Assembly (NCBI GenBank): GCA_964528675.1
Contig: CAZGTU010000037.1
Span: forward strand, 1-39,038
Reading direction: 5' to 3'
Length of the DNA stretch: 39,038 nt
From: CAYRTD01 sp964528675
GTDB taxonomy: Bacteria; Bacteroidota; Bacteroidia; Bacteroidales; GCA-2748055
This document shows positions 8,634 through 17,393 of the stretch, one piece after another. The stretch's first letter is position 1. Each line of letters starts with the position of its first letter. A program made the translations under genes and the position numbers. The notes beneath the pieces are model-generated. The model was not told the DNA's origin and ran no database searches. It was given only the letters and a program-made list of their open reading frames with translations.

Positions 8634-8664
8634 TTTGAACATTTTGCAAATAGCTTTATTTTTG
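8634..8664 (+). promoter_or_regulatory. Bacteroidetes sigma-ABfr-type promoter, near-leaderless
   Basis: TTTG at 8634-8637 and TATTTTTG at 8657-8664 are separated by exactly 19 bp, matching the known Bacteroidetes consensus TTTG-N19-21-TAnnTTTG. The DUF1232 ATG begins at 8669, only 4 bp past the -7 element. The predicted transcript would therefore start at or next to the start codon. Confidence 0.72.
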
Positions 8665-8668
8665 CAGT

Positions 8669-9070
8669 ATGGATAGAAAAAGAAGGTATTTTAACAGATA
8701 TAAACGTGCGGCATCGGATTATTTGAGTGACAGATCTCGTCTAAATAGTCTGTTGATTCAGGCAAAACAGAAGATGGAAGGCGGAAGATCACAATTAAGT
8801 GAAGCCTATGATACCATACTTCTTTTTTCCCGCTTACTGAAAGCTTACATCAAAGGTGAATACAGAAATATTCCCAAAGAAAAAATATTGCTCATAATCG
8901 GAGCATTTATCTACCTGGTTTCTCCCATAGATGCGATTTTTGATTTTATGCCCGGAGGCTTGATTGACGATGCAGCCATATTTATCTGGCTGCTTGATTC
9001 CATGAAGGATGAATTAGCCGCTTTCAGGGAGTGGGAACGACTTTCTGATGAGGAGATTTCAGATATTTAA
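8669..9070 (+). CDS. DUF1232 (YkvA-like) membrane protein
   Basis: This 133-residue protein has the DUF1232 core near residues 70-118: PKEKILLIIGAFIYLVSPID, then FMPGGLIDDAAIFIWLLDSM. The SPID followed by a downstream acidic DD pair is the family hallmark. The N-terminal 65 residues are basic and helical. DUF1232 proteins are small membrane-associated proteins without established function. The expected transcript is nearly leaderless given the promoter at 8634-8664. The gene ends facing the convergent glutamine synthetase. Confidence 0.9.
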   Translation: MDRKRRYFNRYKRAASDYLSDRSRLNSLLIQAKQKMEGGRSQLSEAYDTILLFSRLLKAYIKGEYRNIPKEKILLIIGAFIYLVSPIDAIFDFMPGGLIDDAAIFIWLLDSMKDELAAFREWERLSDEEISDI

Positions 9071-9105
9071 AAAAAAGAGGCCATCCCGATTGGAATAAGC
9101 CTCTT
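9069..9105 (-). terminator. Intrinsic terminator of glutamine synthetase
   Basis: The stem AAGAGGC (9075-9081) pairs with GCCTCTT (9099-9105). Read on the minus strand, the stem is followed by a run of T (complement of the As at 9069-9076). It sits 24 bp past the glutamine synthetase stop codon and may also stop the convergent DUF1232 transcript. Confidence 0.7.
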
Positions 9106-9128
9106 CATTAGGTTTATAGGGTATTTAA

Positions 9129-10157
9129 TTAATTCATAGTTTCAACCGGCACTTCCGCTTCTTTCACTGTTTTAACAATTCGTGCTGCAACTTTATATGG
9201 ATCGGCGTTAGATGCAGGTCTTCTGTCTTCGAGTCTGCCTTTCCAGCCGTTTTCGATGGTTGAAATAGGAATACGGATTGATGCTCCGCGATCGGATACA
9301 CCATAGGAGAATTTATCGATGGACTGCGTTTCGTGCTGGCCTGTGAGCCGTTTATGATTGTCTGCTCCGTATACGGATATATGTTCCGGGATGCATTTCC
9401 CGAATTGTTCGCATATAGCAGTAAAGACTTTTTCATCCCCAGAGGTTCTCATCAGGCTGTTTGAGAAATTGGCATGCATTCCTGAACCGTTCCAGTCCCC
9501 ATCAACCGGCTTGGGTTGCAGATTGACACGAACCCCAAATTTCTCACCGACTCTTTCAGCAAGATACCGGGCAACCCAGATCTGGTCACCAGCTTCTTTT
9601 GCCCCTTTCGCAAAAATCTGGTATTCCCACTGACCTTTCATAACTTCTGCATTGACACCTTCAATGTTCAATCCTGCCTCAATACAAGCATCAAGATGTT
9701 CTTCCACCATATTCCTTCCTATATTGTATTCCGCTCCTACAGAACAATAAAAAGGCCCCTGCGGGGGAGGATAGTAACCCGGAGCCGGGAAACCCAGTGG
9801 TGTGTGATGGTCAAGGTCCCATAATACATATTCCTGCTCAAAACCGAACCAGAAATCGTCATCATCATCATCAATGGTTGCTCTTCCATTGGATTCATGT
9901 GGAGTTCCGTCAGGATTTAACACCTCGGTCATCACGAGATAACCATTTTTCCTCTGAGGATCTTTACAGATAAATGCAGGCTTTAACAGGCAGTCAGATG
10001 AACTTCCATCAGCCTGATTAGTTGAGGATCCGTCGAATGACCACATTGGAGCATCTTCAAGTTTACCGCTAAAATCGCTTAAAACAAGGGTTTTGCTTCT
10101 CATCATTTGCGTGGGTTTATACCCGTCCAGCCAGATGTACTCTAATTTTGATTTCAT
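9129..10157 (-). CDS. glnII: Glutamine synthetase, type II (GSII)
   Basis: This 342-residue enzyme makes glutamine from glutamate, ammonia and ATP in the cytoplasm. It is the short eukaryote-like GSII type, not the long bacterial GSI or GSIII. The signature MWSFDGSSTNQADGSSSD lies near residue 38, the FGFEQEYVL active-site strand near residue 105, the ATP-region motif NGSGMHANFSN near 223, and the C-terminal RIPISTIENGWKGRLEDRRP contains the Arg/Glu substrate residues. A run of six Asp (DDDDDD) encoded by near-identical GAT codons lies just before the catalytic E-x-E strand. The gene stands alone with its own terminator and a long AT-rich upstream region. Confidence 0.95.
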   Translation of the reverse strand: MKSKLEYIWLDGYKPTQMMRSKTLVLSDFSGKLEDAPMWSFDGSSTNQADGSSSDCLLKPAFICKDPQRKNGYLVMTEVLNPDGTPHESNGRATIDDDDDDFWFGFEQEYVLWDLDHHTPLGFPAPGYYPPPQGPFYCSVGAEYNIGRNMVEEHLDACIEAGLNIEGVNAEVMKGQWEYQIFAKGAKEAGDQIWVARYLAERVGEKFGVRVNLQPKPVDGDWNGSGMHANFSNSLMRTSGDEKVFTAICEQFGKCIPEHISVYGADNHKRLTGQHETQSIDKFSYGVSDRGASIRIPISTIENGWKGRLEDRRPASNADPYKVAARIVKTVKEAEVPVETMN

Positions 10158-10665
10158 AATACTACTTTTTATTTGACAACTTTAATTAGATATTCTATAA
10201 AAAAAGTAAAAAAATATTTTTACCCCCTTAAATATGATGCAATAATACAAAAAATATCTAAAAATAAAAAACATTAAAAAAAATAATATTTAACAATAAT
10301 ATTATTTATAATTACAAAAAGTAATTAAAATGCTTTGTAAATATTTAAATTGATGTTTAAAATAAATAAAAAGTATAAAATATAAAATAAAACAACAATA
10401 ATTATAAAATTAAAAAAATACGATTAATATGTAAAAATATGGGGGGGGGTTAGATGATTAAATAAAAAAATGTTTAGATGTGTTTTTTCTTAAGACTTTT
10501 CTCAATGAAAATTTTTGTAATTATGAATGGTTGTATATACCAGGGTTGAACTTGTAATTGAATGAATCTAATGTTATCTTGAAGGCTCTTTTGAAAAAAA
10601 CATCCTGGAAAATCAAATTTATTCTCATATTTTTAAGGACTACAGATCCTACAAATCAAAGTTGT
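10158..10665. other. Extremely AT-rich divergent intergenic region with G9 tract
   Basis: About 500 bp of A/T-dominated sequence lies between glutamine synthetase (minus) and the beta-helix gene (plus). Poly-A and poly-T runs are frequent, and an isolated run of nine Gs sits at 10441-10449. No gene is convincing in it. An in-frame TTG at 10558 could extend the beta-helix gene, but the added residues do not form a better signal peptide. The region likely holds promoters for both genes. Confidence 0.7.
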
Positions 10666-11550
10666 ATGAATTTTTATTTTCTTCTTGTTTCCATTATTAT
10701 AAGCGGATATTCTCCCACTGCAAAAGTCTTTGAAGGAATTGAAGTTTTTAATGAGTTTGAGCTGGTCAGAGCACTGGGATCCGAAAGGACCATTTATCTG
10801 AATAGCGGCAGATATGATCTTTCTTTCAACGATTCATTGCTGAGCTTTTCGCCTTATTATTCAAAAGATACTGTTTCGGGAATGGGAATGGTATTCCATG
10901 ATTTGAAAAATGTTAAATTTATAGGAAAAGGCAAGGTTGAACTTATCACGACCAACTATGATGACTGGGTATTGAATTTTAGAGATTGTGAAGGAATATC
11001 ATTCGAAAATATGACTGTGGGACACGATACTCCTACCGACTGTGAGGGTGGCACTGCCAGTTTTGAAAATTCCTCATATATCGAATTTAAAAATGTTGGA
11101 TTGTATGGATGTGGCACCACCGGACTCGTTTTGGACAGGGTCAGTAATTTTAGATTTACAAAATCTGAAATTTACAAGTGCACCTTCAACCTGGTTTTTA
11201 TAAGAGACAGCCGGAATATCAAATTTAAAAAATCAATTTTTAGAGACTCTGAAAAACTTCATATGTTCATTTTTGATAATACCGAAAATGTTCTTTTCAA
11301 GAAATGTGAATTCAAACACAACCGCCAGACCCGAAAAGTAGTCTGGCAAGATCTTGACATTGTATTTCTGAAGGTAGAAAAAGCCACCTCCCCAATCGAT
11401 TTCGTTAAATGCAAGTTCAGAAATAATAGCTTCGATGAATTCTGCAACAATCTGTTACCCGTTCGCATAAAATCCTGTTCCTTTATTGCCAATGGTTTTG
11501 CACCGGTTGAAGAAAAAAGGGAATTTCAGTCAACAGAAGATGAGTATTGA
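10666..11550 (+). CDS. Right-handed parallel beta-helix repeat protein
   Basis: A protein of about 294 residues from the ATG at 10666, which gives a short hydrophobic start (MNFYFLLVSIIISGY). The body consists of successive short strands typical of pectate-lyase/NosD-like right-handed beta-helices: NVKFIGKGKVELIT, GISFENMTVGHD, YIEFKNVGLYGCGTTG, NFRFTKSEIYKCTF, NIKFKKSIFRDSE, NVLFKKCEFKHN. Each rung is about 22-24 residues. Such folds serve as polysaccharide lyases, carbohydrate binders or structural surface proteins. No catalytic residues can be assigned. It is probably exported, and no partner genes are adjacent. Confidence 0.78.
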   Translation: MNFYFLLVSIIISGYSPTAKVFEGIEVFNEFELVRALGSERTIYLNSGRYDLSFNDSLLSFSPYYSKDTVSGMGMVFHDLKNVKFIGKGKVELITTNYDDWVLNFRDCEGISFENMTVGHDTPTDCEGGTASFENSSYIEFKNVGLYGCGTTGLVLDRVSNFRFTKSEIYKCTFNLVFIRDSRNIKFKKSIFRDSEKLHMFIFDNTENVLFKKCEFKHNRQTRKVVWQDLDIVFLKVEKATSPIDFVKCKFRNNSFDEFCNNLLPVRIKSCSFIANGFAPVEEKREFQSTEDEY

Positions 11551-12748
11551 TTTTAAATAAAGACGTGTTGACCCTCGGTAATCCCTGCCCGCCTCCTGCC
11601 CCCAGCCCCCTGTAAAATAACAAATTTTATAAGTTGCATAAAAAAAGACATGGATATTTGAAGTAATCTGCAGACAGAAATACCAATCCTCCGGATTGAG
11701 AGATTCCTCATTACTTCGACTACTCAGTAACCGAAGTTCGGAATGACATGCATCGGTTCTACTGGATAAATCATTGTTAATTGAGGAAATCTCTCTCCTC
11801 CTCCGCCCATAACACACACCCGCCAGTATTATCGCTAATACACCATAATGCCCTGAAATCATTACACTACCAGTTACCACAACTGGCATATCTGCATTCC
11901 GCCTCTATTAGCATTGTCCTCCGAAATGTTGTATTTACTTCGGCGGGATCACCACCGCGTCATTACCACGGGTTGCACCCGTGGCTATTGGAATTCGACC
12001 CCTACCGGGGTCATACTATGCTTAAATGCTCCGCCAACAACACACCCAGTGAACCTTCCTCACTCTCGCTCTCCCACTCACTCTGTTTTCGACTGCATTA
12101 TTGAATAAACATCATTTGACACGAAAGCAAAATATTAGAGCTTCCCCCGGAACAAAGGAAGAACAATAACCCTTCCGAAAATTTAAAACAGCCCGAAAAA
12201 GAGAGGAATTAATAAAGTAAAAGTAGGCAAATTGCTTCAAAGCGCAGTCTATAAACCCATAAACCATACCTGCCCGCCGAAGCATAGGCCAAAGCAATGG
12301 CAGACGGGAACAATCCTGCCTGCTATCCTCTCCGAGTGACGGCCCCCACCGTGGTGGATTTTTATCTAACTAAATCCCGTAAAGAACTGACTTATTGCAG
12401 TATAAACATTCAGTAACCTCCTGCCGCCCAACTGCCATAACTCATGAAAAATACTACCGTATTGTGGAGATCAAACCGTTTACCGTTCACCGCTTACCTC
12501 TTCTTCTTCGGTCCCTGAGCGTCAGTCAAAGGGCCGTTCACCGCTTACTTTGAACACTGGCAATAACAAGTTAGATACCTGGATATGCTGCCCTGCCTGC
12601 CCGCCGAAGCGCTGATCACCGAATGGCTGGCGGGCCGCTAATCGACAGCCCCCTCCCTCCCTCCTTATTTAGAAACTATTTTTTCCTCAAAATCAAAACT
12701 TTATTAATCTTTTCAGGTTATCCATAAACTAATAAAAAATCAATTAAG
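11551..12748. repeat. 1.2-kb non-coding repeat-rich spacer
   Basis: No credible gene is present. The segment 11694-11749 (containing TTCGGAATGACAT) resembles a dispersed intergenic sequence common in Bacteroidota genomes as I recall it. The 15-bp CCTGCCCGCCGAAGC occurs twice (12269-12283 and 12596-12610), the second with a GCCCGCC/GGCGGGC dyad (12599-12605 with 12629-12635). The pair CCGTTCACCGCTTAC also recurs near 12485 and 12532. A REP-like double hairpin lies at 11966-12012. Short open frames here translate repeat sequence and are not supported. Confidence 0.65.
11966..12012 (+). repeat. REP-like double hairpin, copy A
   Basis: Hairpin 1 is CCACGGG (11966-11972), loop TTGCA, CCCGTGG (11978-11984). 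The spacer is CTATTGGAATTC. Hairpin 2 is GACCCC (11997-12002), loop TACC, GGGGTC (12007-12012). The same layout and a near-identical spacer occur at 18805-18850. Two closely spaced hairpins with a conserved linker are typical of REP/REPIN elements mobilised by RAYT transposases, and a RAYT remnant lies at 16883. Confidence 0.72.
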
Positions 12749-15700
12749 ATGAAAAGCTCTACATCCTCATTTAGCCTCATCGTATTTCTTCTACTGATTA
12801 CTTTTTCTGAACATTACGTTTATTCTCAGCTCCAGGGAAAAGATATTCTAAAGGAAAACTATATCATAGGCGAATCTTCCGAGTTATTTACCATTAGAAC
12901 CCAAAACGATACCGTGGAATTCCGGATTTTTGATGCTGTTGGAAGTATCAATGAAAATGGTATACTTGAAAAGGACCGGGTGTTGATCCTTGAGAATGAC
13001 TTGCAGGTACTCAACGAGGGTTCGCCGGTACGGATCCTTTCGGGTTTTTTTGACAGTGATCGTTATTCCGATGTAGTGGCTGCTTGGCAGGTGCGAGATA
13101 CCAATATTGTAATGTATATACCGGAGATCGATCCCAATTCATTGAAAGTTACGTCCGATTACAAAATCAATCTAACCGGGGATGAAATGCCTGAATATTA
13201 TGTCAGAAACAATTCACTTCCCCGCTTGCTTTCGTTGAAAAAAGGTCAGCTGGATGATGATCCCCAGGAGGAGATAGTGCTGGCATATATGACCGACAGG
13301 GAAGGTACTGAAGGCGGTCCGGTGTGGATCGCGGTTTACGATATGGATGAAAATACCGGGATGCCTGTACTCAAAGATTCTGCCTATACCATAATGCTGA
13401 AGCCTGACATGTATAATGCTGCCAATGGTATTTCACGGGGAAGTCTTTACGATATTTGCACCGGTGACTTCAATGAGGATGGTTTGGATGAGATTGTGCT
13501 TGTAGCAGTAACAGAATACCCCGACGACGATGATTTTGGCTGGCGTCTCGATGCATATATGTACCGCATGATGGATGGGGAGATAGAATATATGTTTAAA
13601 ACCAGCGAGCCTTTTCATTCTGATAAATCCAACAGTAACGATTATATAAGACGACTGGCAGTGGTAGCGGGAAATTTTGATAATGACTTTGTTGAGGATG
13701 TTGCCGTTAGCTACCAGATTGTTGAAACCGGCGTAGGCTCTTCCCAGATCTTTTTACGGGCTGTTCGCGGAAGCTCAACAGGATTTGGCCTTATGGGTGA
13801 AGAGGAACGCATTGACGGATCCAATGGCAATAATGGATGGCCTTTAACAATGTACGCTGCAGATGCCGACCGGAATGGTTTCGATGAAGTGCAACTGGCA
13901 GCCAGAAATACCCTGAAAAGCTATAGTTTTGATGAAAATATGAATTCTCTCTCACAGCTATCCCCTGTAAATGCCTATGGATTGTACAATGATAAAAATA
14001 ATTATCATGTTGGCACTTTTGCTGCTACCGATATGGACCTGGCACAAAACGATTCATTAAGAACTGAAATTGCTGTTGTAGATGATCGTGGACTGGTGAT
14101 ATACCAGAAGCTGAGTACAGAATCTTATTTCGATGAAATTATTGAAATTGATTTAATTGCAAATGGCATAGTATCCGGCGATTTTGACGGAGATGCCCTT
14201 CGCCTTGGCCCTCCCCGCAGGCAAACGATCAGCGACATTGTCCGGCCTCTGATGGTACTGAGCACTCCTCCTGTTCATTTCGATATTATAGATGGTGAAA
14301 TATTTGATTTGCAGGATTGTTATCCCATTTATGAATCCTCCGATAATTGTAATACCAGCAGCGTTTATTATAAGGAAATTCAGGAACAACAGATTGAATC
14401 TTCGGTAGAGATCAGTTCTACCTGGACCAAAACCGATCTTCCCATAGATTCAGATATACCGGGGATTTATTCACTCGATTATGCAGAAATTGCAGATAGG
14501 CTGATTAACCAGGAATTCAATAAGATATACGGTGGTGGGGAGGTTGAAAGAAAACGTTCTTCCAGGACTTTCACCTTCACCAGTCGTACAGAGACAATCG
14601 AGGACGATAACCTCCAGGTTCTGATTTCTACTTACGATCTGCTGGAATACCCTGTGTATACCGACGATTCCTTGATGCGACATGTAATGATCATTGAGCC
14701 CTCACTCGATCCGCAAAAAACCAGGATGCAATGGATCCCATACAGAAGCAGTGCAGCCAGGAATTCTTATGCAAGCCATGAAGTAGGTAATATTCTTTCT
14801 TATCCGAAAACAACTTCATTGCCTCCGGGCGCCAGACCTTTCGGCAGTGGTGGCTATGAGGGAGATGTAGTTACCTGGACGGTCTCGCCCTCTTCAGTGG
14901 GAAACTGGAACATGAAATTCAGTTCGGAAACCATCACCGAACGGGAGTCTACAATGACAGAAACTATTTCGAACGATATCAGTGGAAGTGTAGGTGCAAG
15001 TTTTGTAGCTGAGGCCAGCGTAAATTTTGAGTACCTTGATAATAAAAACTATGAAGAAATTCAATCCATCAAAACTACCATAAAAGAATCAAGTGAGATC
15101 AACATTTCTATCGGTAGGATCAATACCAGCCTTATCGGAACAAAGACTTACGATGTAACTCCATTTATTTACTGGGATGCCAGTGGTGCACTTATAATAG
15201 ACTATGCCGTCTCTCCCGATTTTAGCGGAGGGGTTCCCTCATTCTGGGAAGAAAAATACGGCACAAACCCCGATTTCACCTTCAATCTGCCCTGGCGTTA
15301 TGCCGGTTCAAGGGGTCTAGGTGGCAGCGATGATGATTTGCAATCTAAGCAGACCTATGATATTATCCTTTCGAAAAAGAATGTAAAGGCCGGTGATACT
15401 ACCAATATCTATGCAAGAATACAGAATTACAGTAACGTTGATCATTACGGCGATATCTCCGTTCGCTTCTATCTCGGTGATCCTGATAACGGGGGGCTGT
15501 TGATCGAGAATCTTGATGGCCAGAGTGAGGTTGTTCTCGACCAGATTAATGCGCGGGAACCGGTTGTGGCCACTTTGAATAATTGGATTGTACCCGCTTA
15601 TGTAGATGAGCAGTCCGCAATATTTGCAGTGGTAGATCCCGATAATATGATTGGAGAAGTACATGATAATAACAATAAAGCATGGAACCTTATCAGGCAA

Positions 15701-16015
15701 GGCTCCGGTATAGTGGGTATAGAGGATAAAGAGAAATTATCTCCCGGATCCGGCAATGAGATGTTGGTTAATGTATACCCGAACCCGGCAAAAGATATCG
15801 CTTCGTTTAATTTCCAGATACAGGAACCTTCCCCGGTGAAGATCGACATCTACGATCTCCAGGGTAAGCATGTCAGTACTCTGCAACATGAGAGACTTAG
15901 CGCCGGAACTCATTCACTCGAGTTCGCAATCGGGGGACTTGATAAGGGGGTTTATCTTTACCGTTTTGTGACAGATTCGTTTCATAGTTCAGGCAAATTA
16001 GTGATTATTCGGTAA
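12749..16015 (+). CDS. Large T9SS-exported protein with FG-GAP-like repeats, CARDB domain and sorting domain
   Basis: This 1088-residue secreted protein has a signal peptide at residues 1-27 (ending EHYVYSQ). Residues about 90-490 contain VCBS/FG-GAP-like Asp-rich repeats that suggest a calcium-binding beta-propeller: GFFDSDRYSDVVAAW, GDFNEDGLDEIVLVAV, GNFDNDFVEDVAVSY, DADRNGFDEVQLAA and SGDFDGDALR. Residues about 500-860 form an unnamed region with a Ser/Thr-rich amphipathic stretch (ERESTMTETISNDISGSVGA), then YDVTPFIYWDASGALIIDYA. A CARDB-like Ig domain covers about 880-985 (NVKAGDTTNIYARIQNYSNV to VDPDNMIGEVHDNNN). The last ~80 residues are a type A T9SS sorting domain (VNVYPNPAKD, then KIDIYDLQGK, then GVYLYRF). 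It is likely displayed on or released from the cell surface. Its role is unknown. Confidence 0.88.
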   Translation: MKSSTSSFSLIVFLLLITFSEHYVYSQLQGKDILKENYIIGESSELFTIRTQNDTVEFRIFDAVGSINENGILEKDRVLILENDLQVLNEGSPVRILSGFFDSDRYSDVVAAWQVRDTNIVMYIPEIDPNSLKVTSDYKINLTGDEMPEYYVRNNSLPRLLSLKKGQLDDDPQEEIVLAYMTDREGTEGGPVWIAVYDMDENTGMPVLKDSAYTIMLKPDMYNAANGISRGSLYDICTGDFNEDGLDEIVLVAVTEYPDDDDFGWRLDAYMYRMMDGEIEYMFKTSEPFHSDKSNSNDYIRRLAVVAGNFDNDFVEDVAVSYQIVETGVGSSQIFLRAVRGSSTGFGLMGEEERIDGSNGNNGWPLTMYAADADRNGFDEVQLAARNTLKSYSFDENMNSLSQLSPVNAYGLYNDKNNYHVGTFAATDMDLAQNDSLRTEIAVVDDRGLVIYQKLSTESYFDEIIEIDLIANGIVSGDFDGDALRLGPPRRQTISDIVRPLMVLSTPPVHFDIIDGEIFDLQDCYPIYESSDNCNTSSVYYKEIQEQQIESSVEISSTWTKTDLPIDSDIPGIYSLDYAEIADRLINQEFNKIYGGGEVERKRSSRTFTFTSRTETIEDDNLQVLISTYDLLEYPVYTDDSLMRHVMIIEPSLDPQKTRMQWIPYRSSAARNSYASHEVGNILSYPKTTSLPPGARPFGSGGYEGDVVTWTVSPSSVGNWNMKFSSETITERESTMTETISNDISGSVGASFVAEASVNFEYLDNKNYEEIQSIKTTIKESSEINISIGRINTSLIGTKTYDVTPFIYWDASGALIIDYAVSPDFSGGVPSFWEEKYGTNPDFTFNLPWRYAGSRGLGGSDDDLQSKQTYDIILSKKNVKAGDTTNIYARIQNYSNVDHYGDISVRFYLGDPDNGGLLIENLDGQSEVVLDQINAREPVVATLNNWIVPAYVDEQSAIFAVVDPDNMIGEVHDNNNKAWNLIRQGSGIVGIEDKEKLSPGSGNEMLVNVYPNPAKDIASFNFQIQEPSPVKIDIYDLQGKHVSTLQHERLSAGTHSLEFAIGGLDKGVYLYRFVTDSFHSSGKLVIIR

Positions 16016-16177
16016 ATCATTTACATCCCAATGTAACTAACGGGAACATTACCAACGAAGAAGGAATGCACCTGAAGAGGTACCGCCGTGCCTCTATAAC
16101 CCTGATTCCATTGTAAAAAACCCGCAAAATGGTTAAACAATAAAACAAAATCATCAAAATTATTGACACCGAATCCC

Positions 16178-16202
16178 ATTCACATTAATTTTATATGTGA
16201 AT
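16178..16202. promoter_or_regulatory. 8-bp inverted repeat upstream of lipoprotein gene
   Basis: ATTCACAT (16178-16185) and ATGTGAAT (16195-16202) form a perfect dyad with a 9-bp AT-rich centre, ending 28 bp before the next ATG. It could be an operator or a small mRNA hairpin; no regulator is identified. Confidence 0.4.
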
Positions 16203-16230
16203 TCATTGGTCCTTCAAAATATATGCAATA

Positions 16231-16854
16231 ATGCATAAAATGGTCATTCAATTCTTCGCCATCTTTTTTTTATTCACATTTGCTCAATGTGAAAAGGACA
16301 ACAATACCAAACTCGGTAATTCCGAAAGGGAATACAAAGGAACCGCCACAGTGACGGTGGAATTCTGGGATTACGATGTTTACTCCAATCAGGATGTTTA
16401 TGTCGGTAAAAAAGAATACACATATAATGTTTTCGTTTTTACCGGACCCCCTCTCAGATGCGAAGGAGTGAATGAAACCAATCCTTTCAATTTATCCATT
16501 TACCCTGAAAGGATTAGCGGACAAGATGAAGAAGGCCATTTTGACATGAGTTCCTGCATGATTATCAATGATCCTTATGTGGGCAAAGTAATTCTTCAAT
16601 ACTGGAATCTAACGCTAAACGGTCAGAATCTCAGCGGAACCTTAACTGATAATCATACGGCTGAAGCCTCCGCCTCCAATCTTATCTGGGCTATGGAAAA
16701 CATTGCCGGTATTCAGATGACAATGCCTTTTCCCATAGCCACCGGGGCTATATTAACCGGAACCATAAATGATAAGAATTGCAATTTTACCATATCGGGG
16801 CAGTCAACAAACACCTACCGCAGATTTTCATGCAATATTTCGGCGAACATATGA
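16231..16854 (+). CDS. Hypothetical lipoprotein
   Basis: A 207-residue protein with a lipoprotein signal (MHKMVIQFFAIFFLFTFAQC, lipidated Cys at residue 20) followed by the charged EKDNN. The remainder is beta-rich, with a pattern of YKGTATVTVEFWDYDVY, LNGQNLSGTLTDNH and a C-terminal GTINDKNCNFTISGQSTNTYRRF, which fits a small beta-barrel or sandwich. I do not recognise a named family. An internal ATG three codons later is an alternative start. The stop is 28 bp upstream of the RAYT remnant. Confidence 0.78.
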   Translation: MHKMVIQFFAIFFLFTFAQCEKDNNTKLGNSEREYKGTATVTVEFWDYDVYSNQDVYVGKKEYTYNVFVFTGPPLRCEGVNETNPFNLSIYPERISGQDEEGHFDMSSCMIINDPYVGKVILQYWNLTLNGQNLSGTLTDNHTAEASASNLIWAMENIAGIQMTMPFPIATGAILTGTINDKNCNFTISGQSTNTYRRFSCNISANI

Positions 16855-16882
16855 TGAGGATTTTTTTATAGAGGAAAAATTT

Positions 16883-17102
16883 ATGAATAAATATCGTGTA
16901 CAATCCCATCGGATGCCTCATTGGGACTATTCTGGTAATGGAACATATTTTATTACCATGGTAACACAAAATCGTGAATGTAATTTAGGTGAAATAATTC
17001 ATCATTCATCTGAAAATAATTTAAACATTCCCAAATACAACAGGAAAAATCATTTTTTCCAACCAGATTATCATGATCGAATAATACGTGATGGTGACGA
17101 TT
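16883..17102 (+). pseudogene. REP-associated tyrosine transposase (RAYT/Y1), internally deleted and cut by gap
   Basis: From the ATG at 16883, preceded by GAGG at 16871-16874, the frame reads MNKYRVQSHRMPHWDYSGNG and then TYFITMVTQNREC, the N-terminus of Y1/RAYT transposases. After NLGEI it passes directly to NIPKYNRKNHFFQPDYHDRI and IIRDGDD, which belongs near the C-terminus of these ~180-250-residue proteins. The central part that should carry the HUH motif (typically MPNHxH) is absent, so roughly 100 residues appear to be deleted in frame. The expected final residues fall in the N gap. It is therefore unlikely to be active. Confidence 0.75.
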
Positions 17103-17202
17103 NNNNNNNNNNNNNNNNNNNNNNNNNNNNNNNNNNNNNNNNNNNNNNNNNNNNNNNNNNNNNNNNNNNNNNNNNNNNNNNNNNNNNNNNNNNNNNNNNN
17201 NN
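17103..17202. other. Assembly gap of exactly 100 N
   Basis: All bases are N. A run of exactly 100 is the conventional placeholder for a scaffold join of unknown size, so true spacing between the RAYT remnant and the tandem array is unknown. Confidence 0.97.
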
Positions 17203-17328
17203 ATTACTGATCACCGATTACTGATCACCGATTACTGATCACCAATTACTGATCACCGATTACTGATCACCAATTACTGATCACCAATTACTGATCACCA
17301 ATTACTGATCACCGATTACTGATCACCG
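17203..17328 (+). repeat. 14-bp tandem repeat, nine copies
   Basis: Nine head-to-tail copies of ATTACTGATCACC(G/A) fill 17203-17328, starting immediately after the gap and ending as ATTACC. The last base alternates G,G,A,G,A,A,A,G,G. Each unit contains the palindrome TGATCA. The array very likely continued into the gap. Confidence 0.95.
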
Positions 17329-17344
17329 ATTACCCTCCACTCCC

Positions 17345-17375
17345 TTTGCCCCCTTCCACAACTTTTATACTTTTG
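17345..17375 (+). promoter_or_regulatory. Bacteroidetes sigma-ABfr-type promoter of FemAB-like gene
   Basis: TTTG at 17345-17348 and TACTTTTG at 17368-17375 are 19 bp apart, an exact match to TTTG-N19-TAnnTTTG. The predicted start of transcription is about 10-14 bp before the ATG at 17394. The promoter begins 17 bp after the tandem array. Confidence 0.75.
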
Positions 17376-17393
17376 CGCCAAAATCAAAAAAAG

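Noticed and set aside
11781..12108. Open frames of 64-107 codons in the spacer
   Set aside because: They translate the REP-like hairpin and other repeat sequence; composition is not protein-like.
17203..17328. Possible CRISPR array
   Set aside because: Units are 14 bp with no spacers between them and no cas genes nearby; it is a simple tandem repeat.
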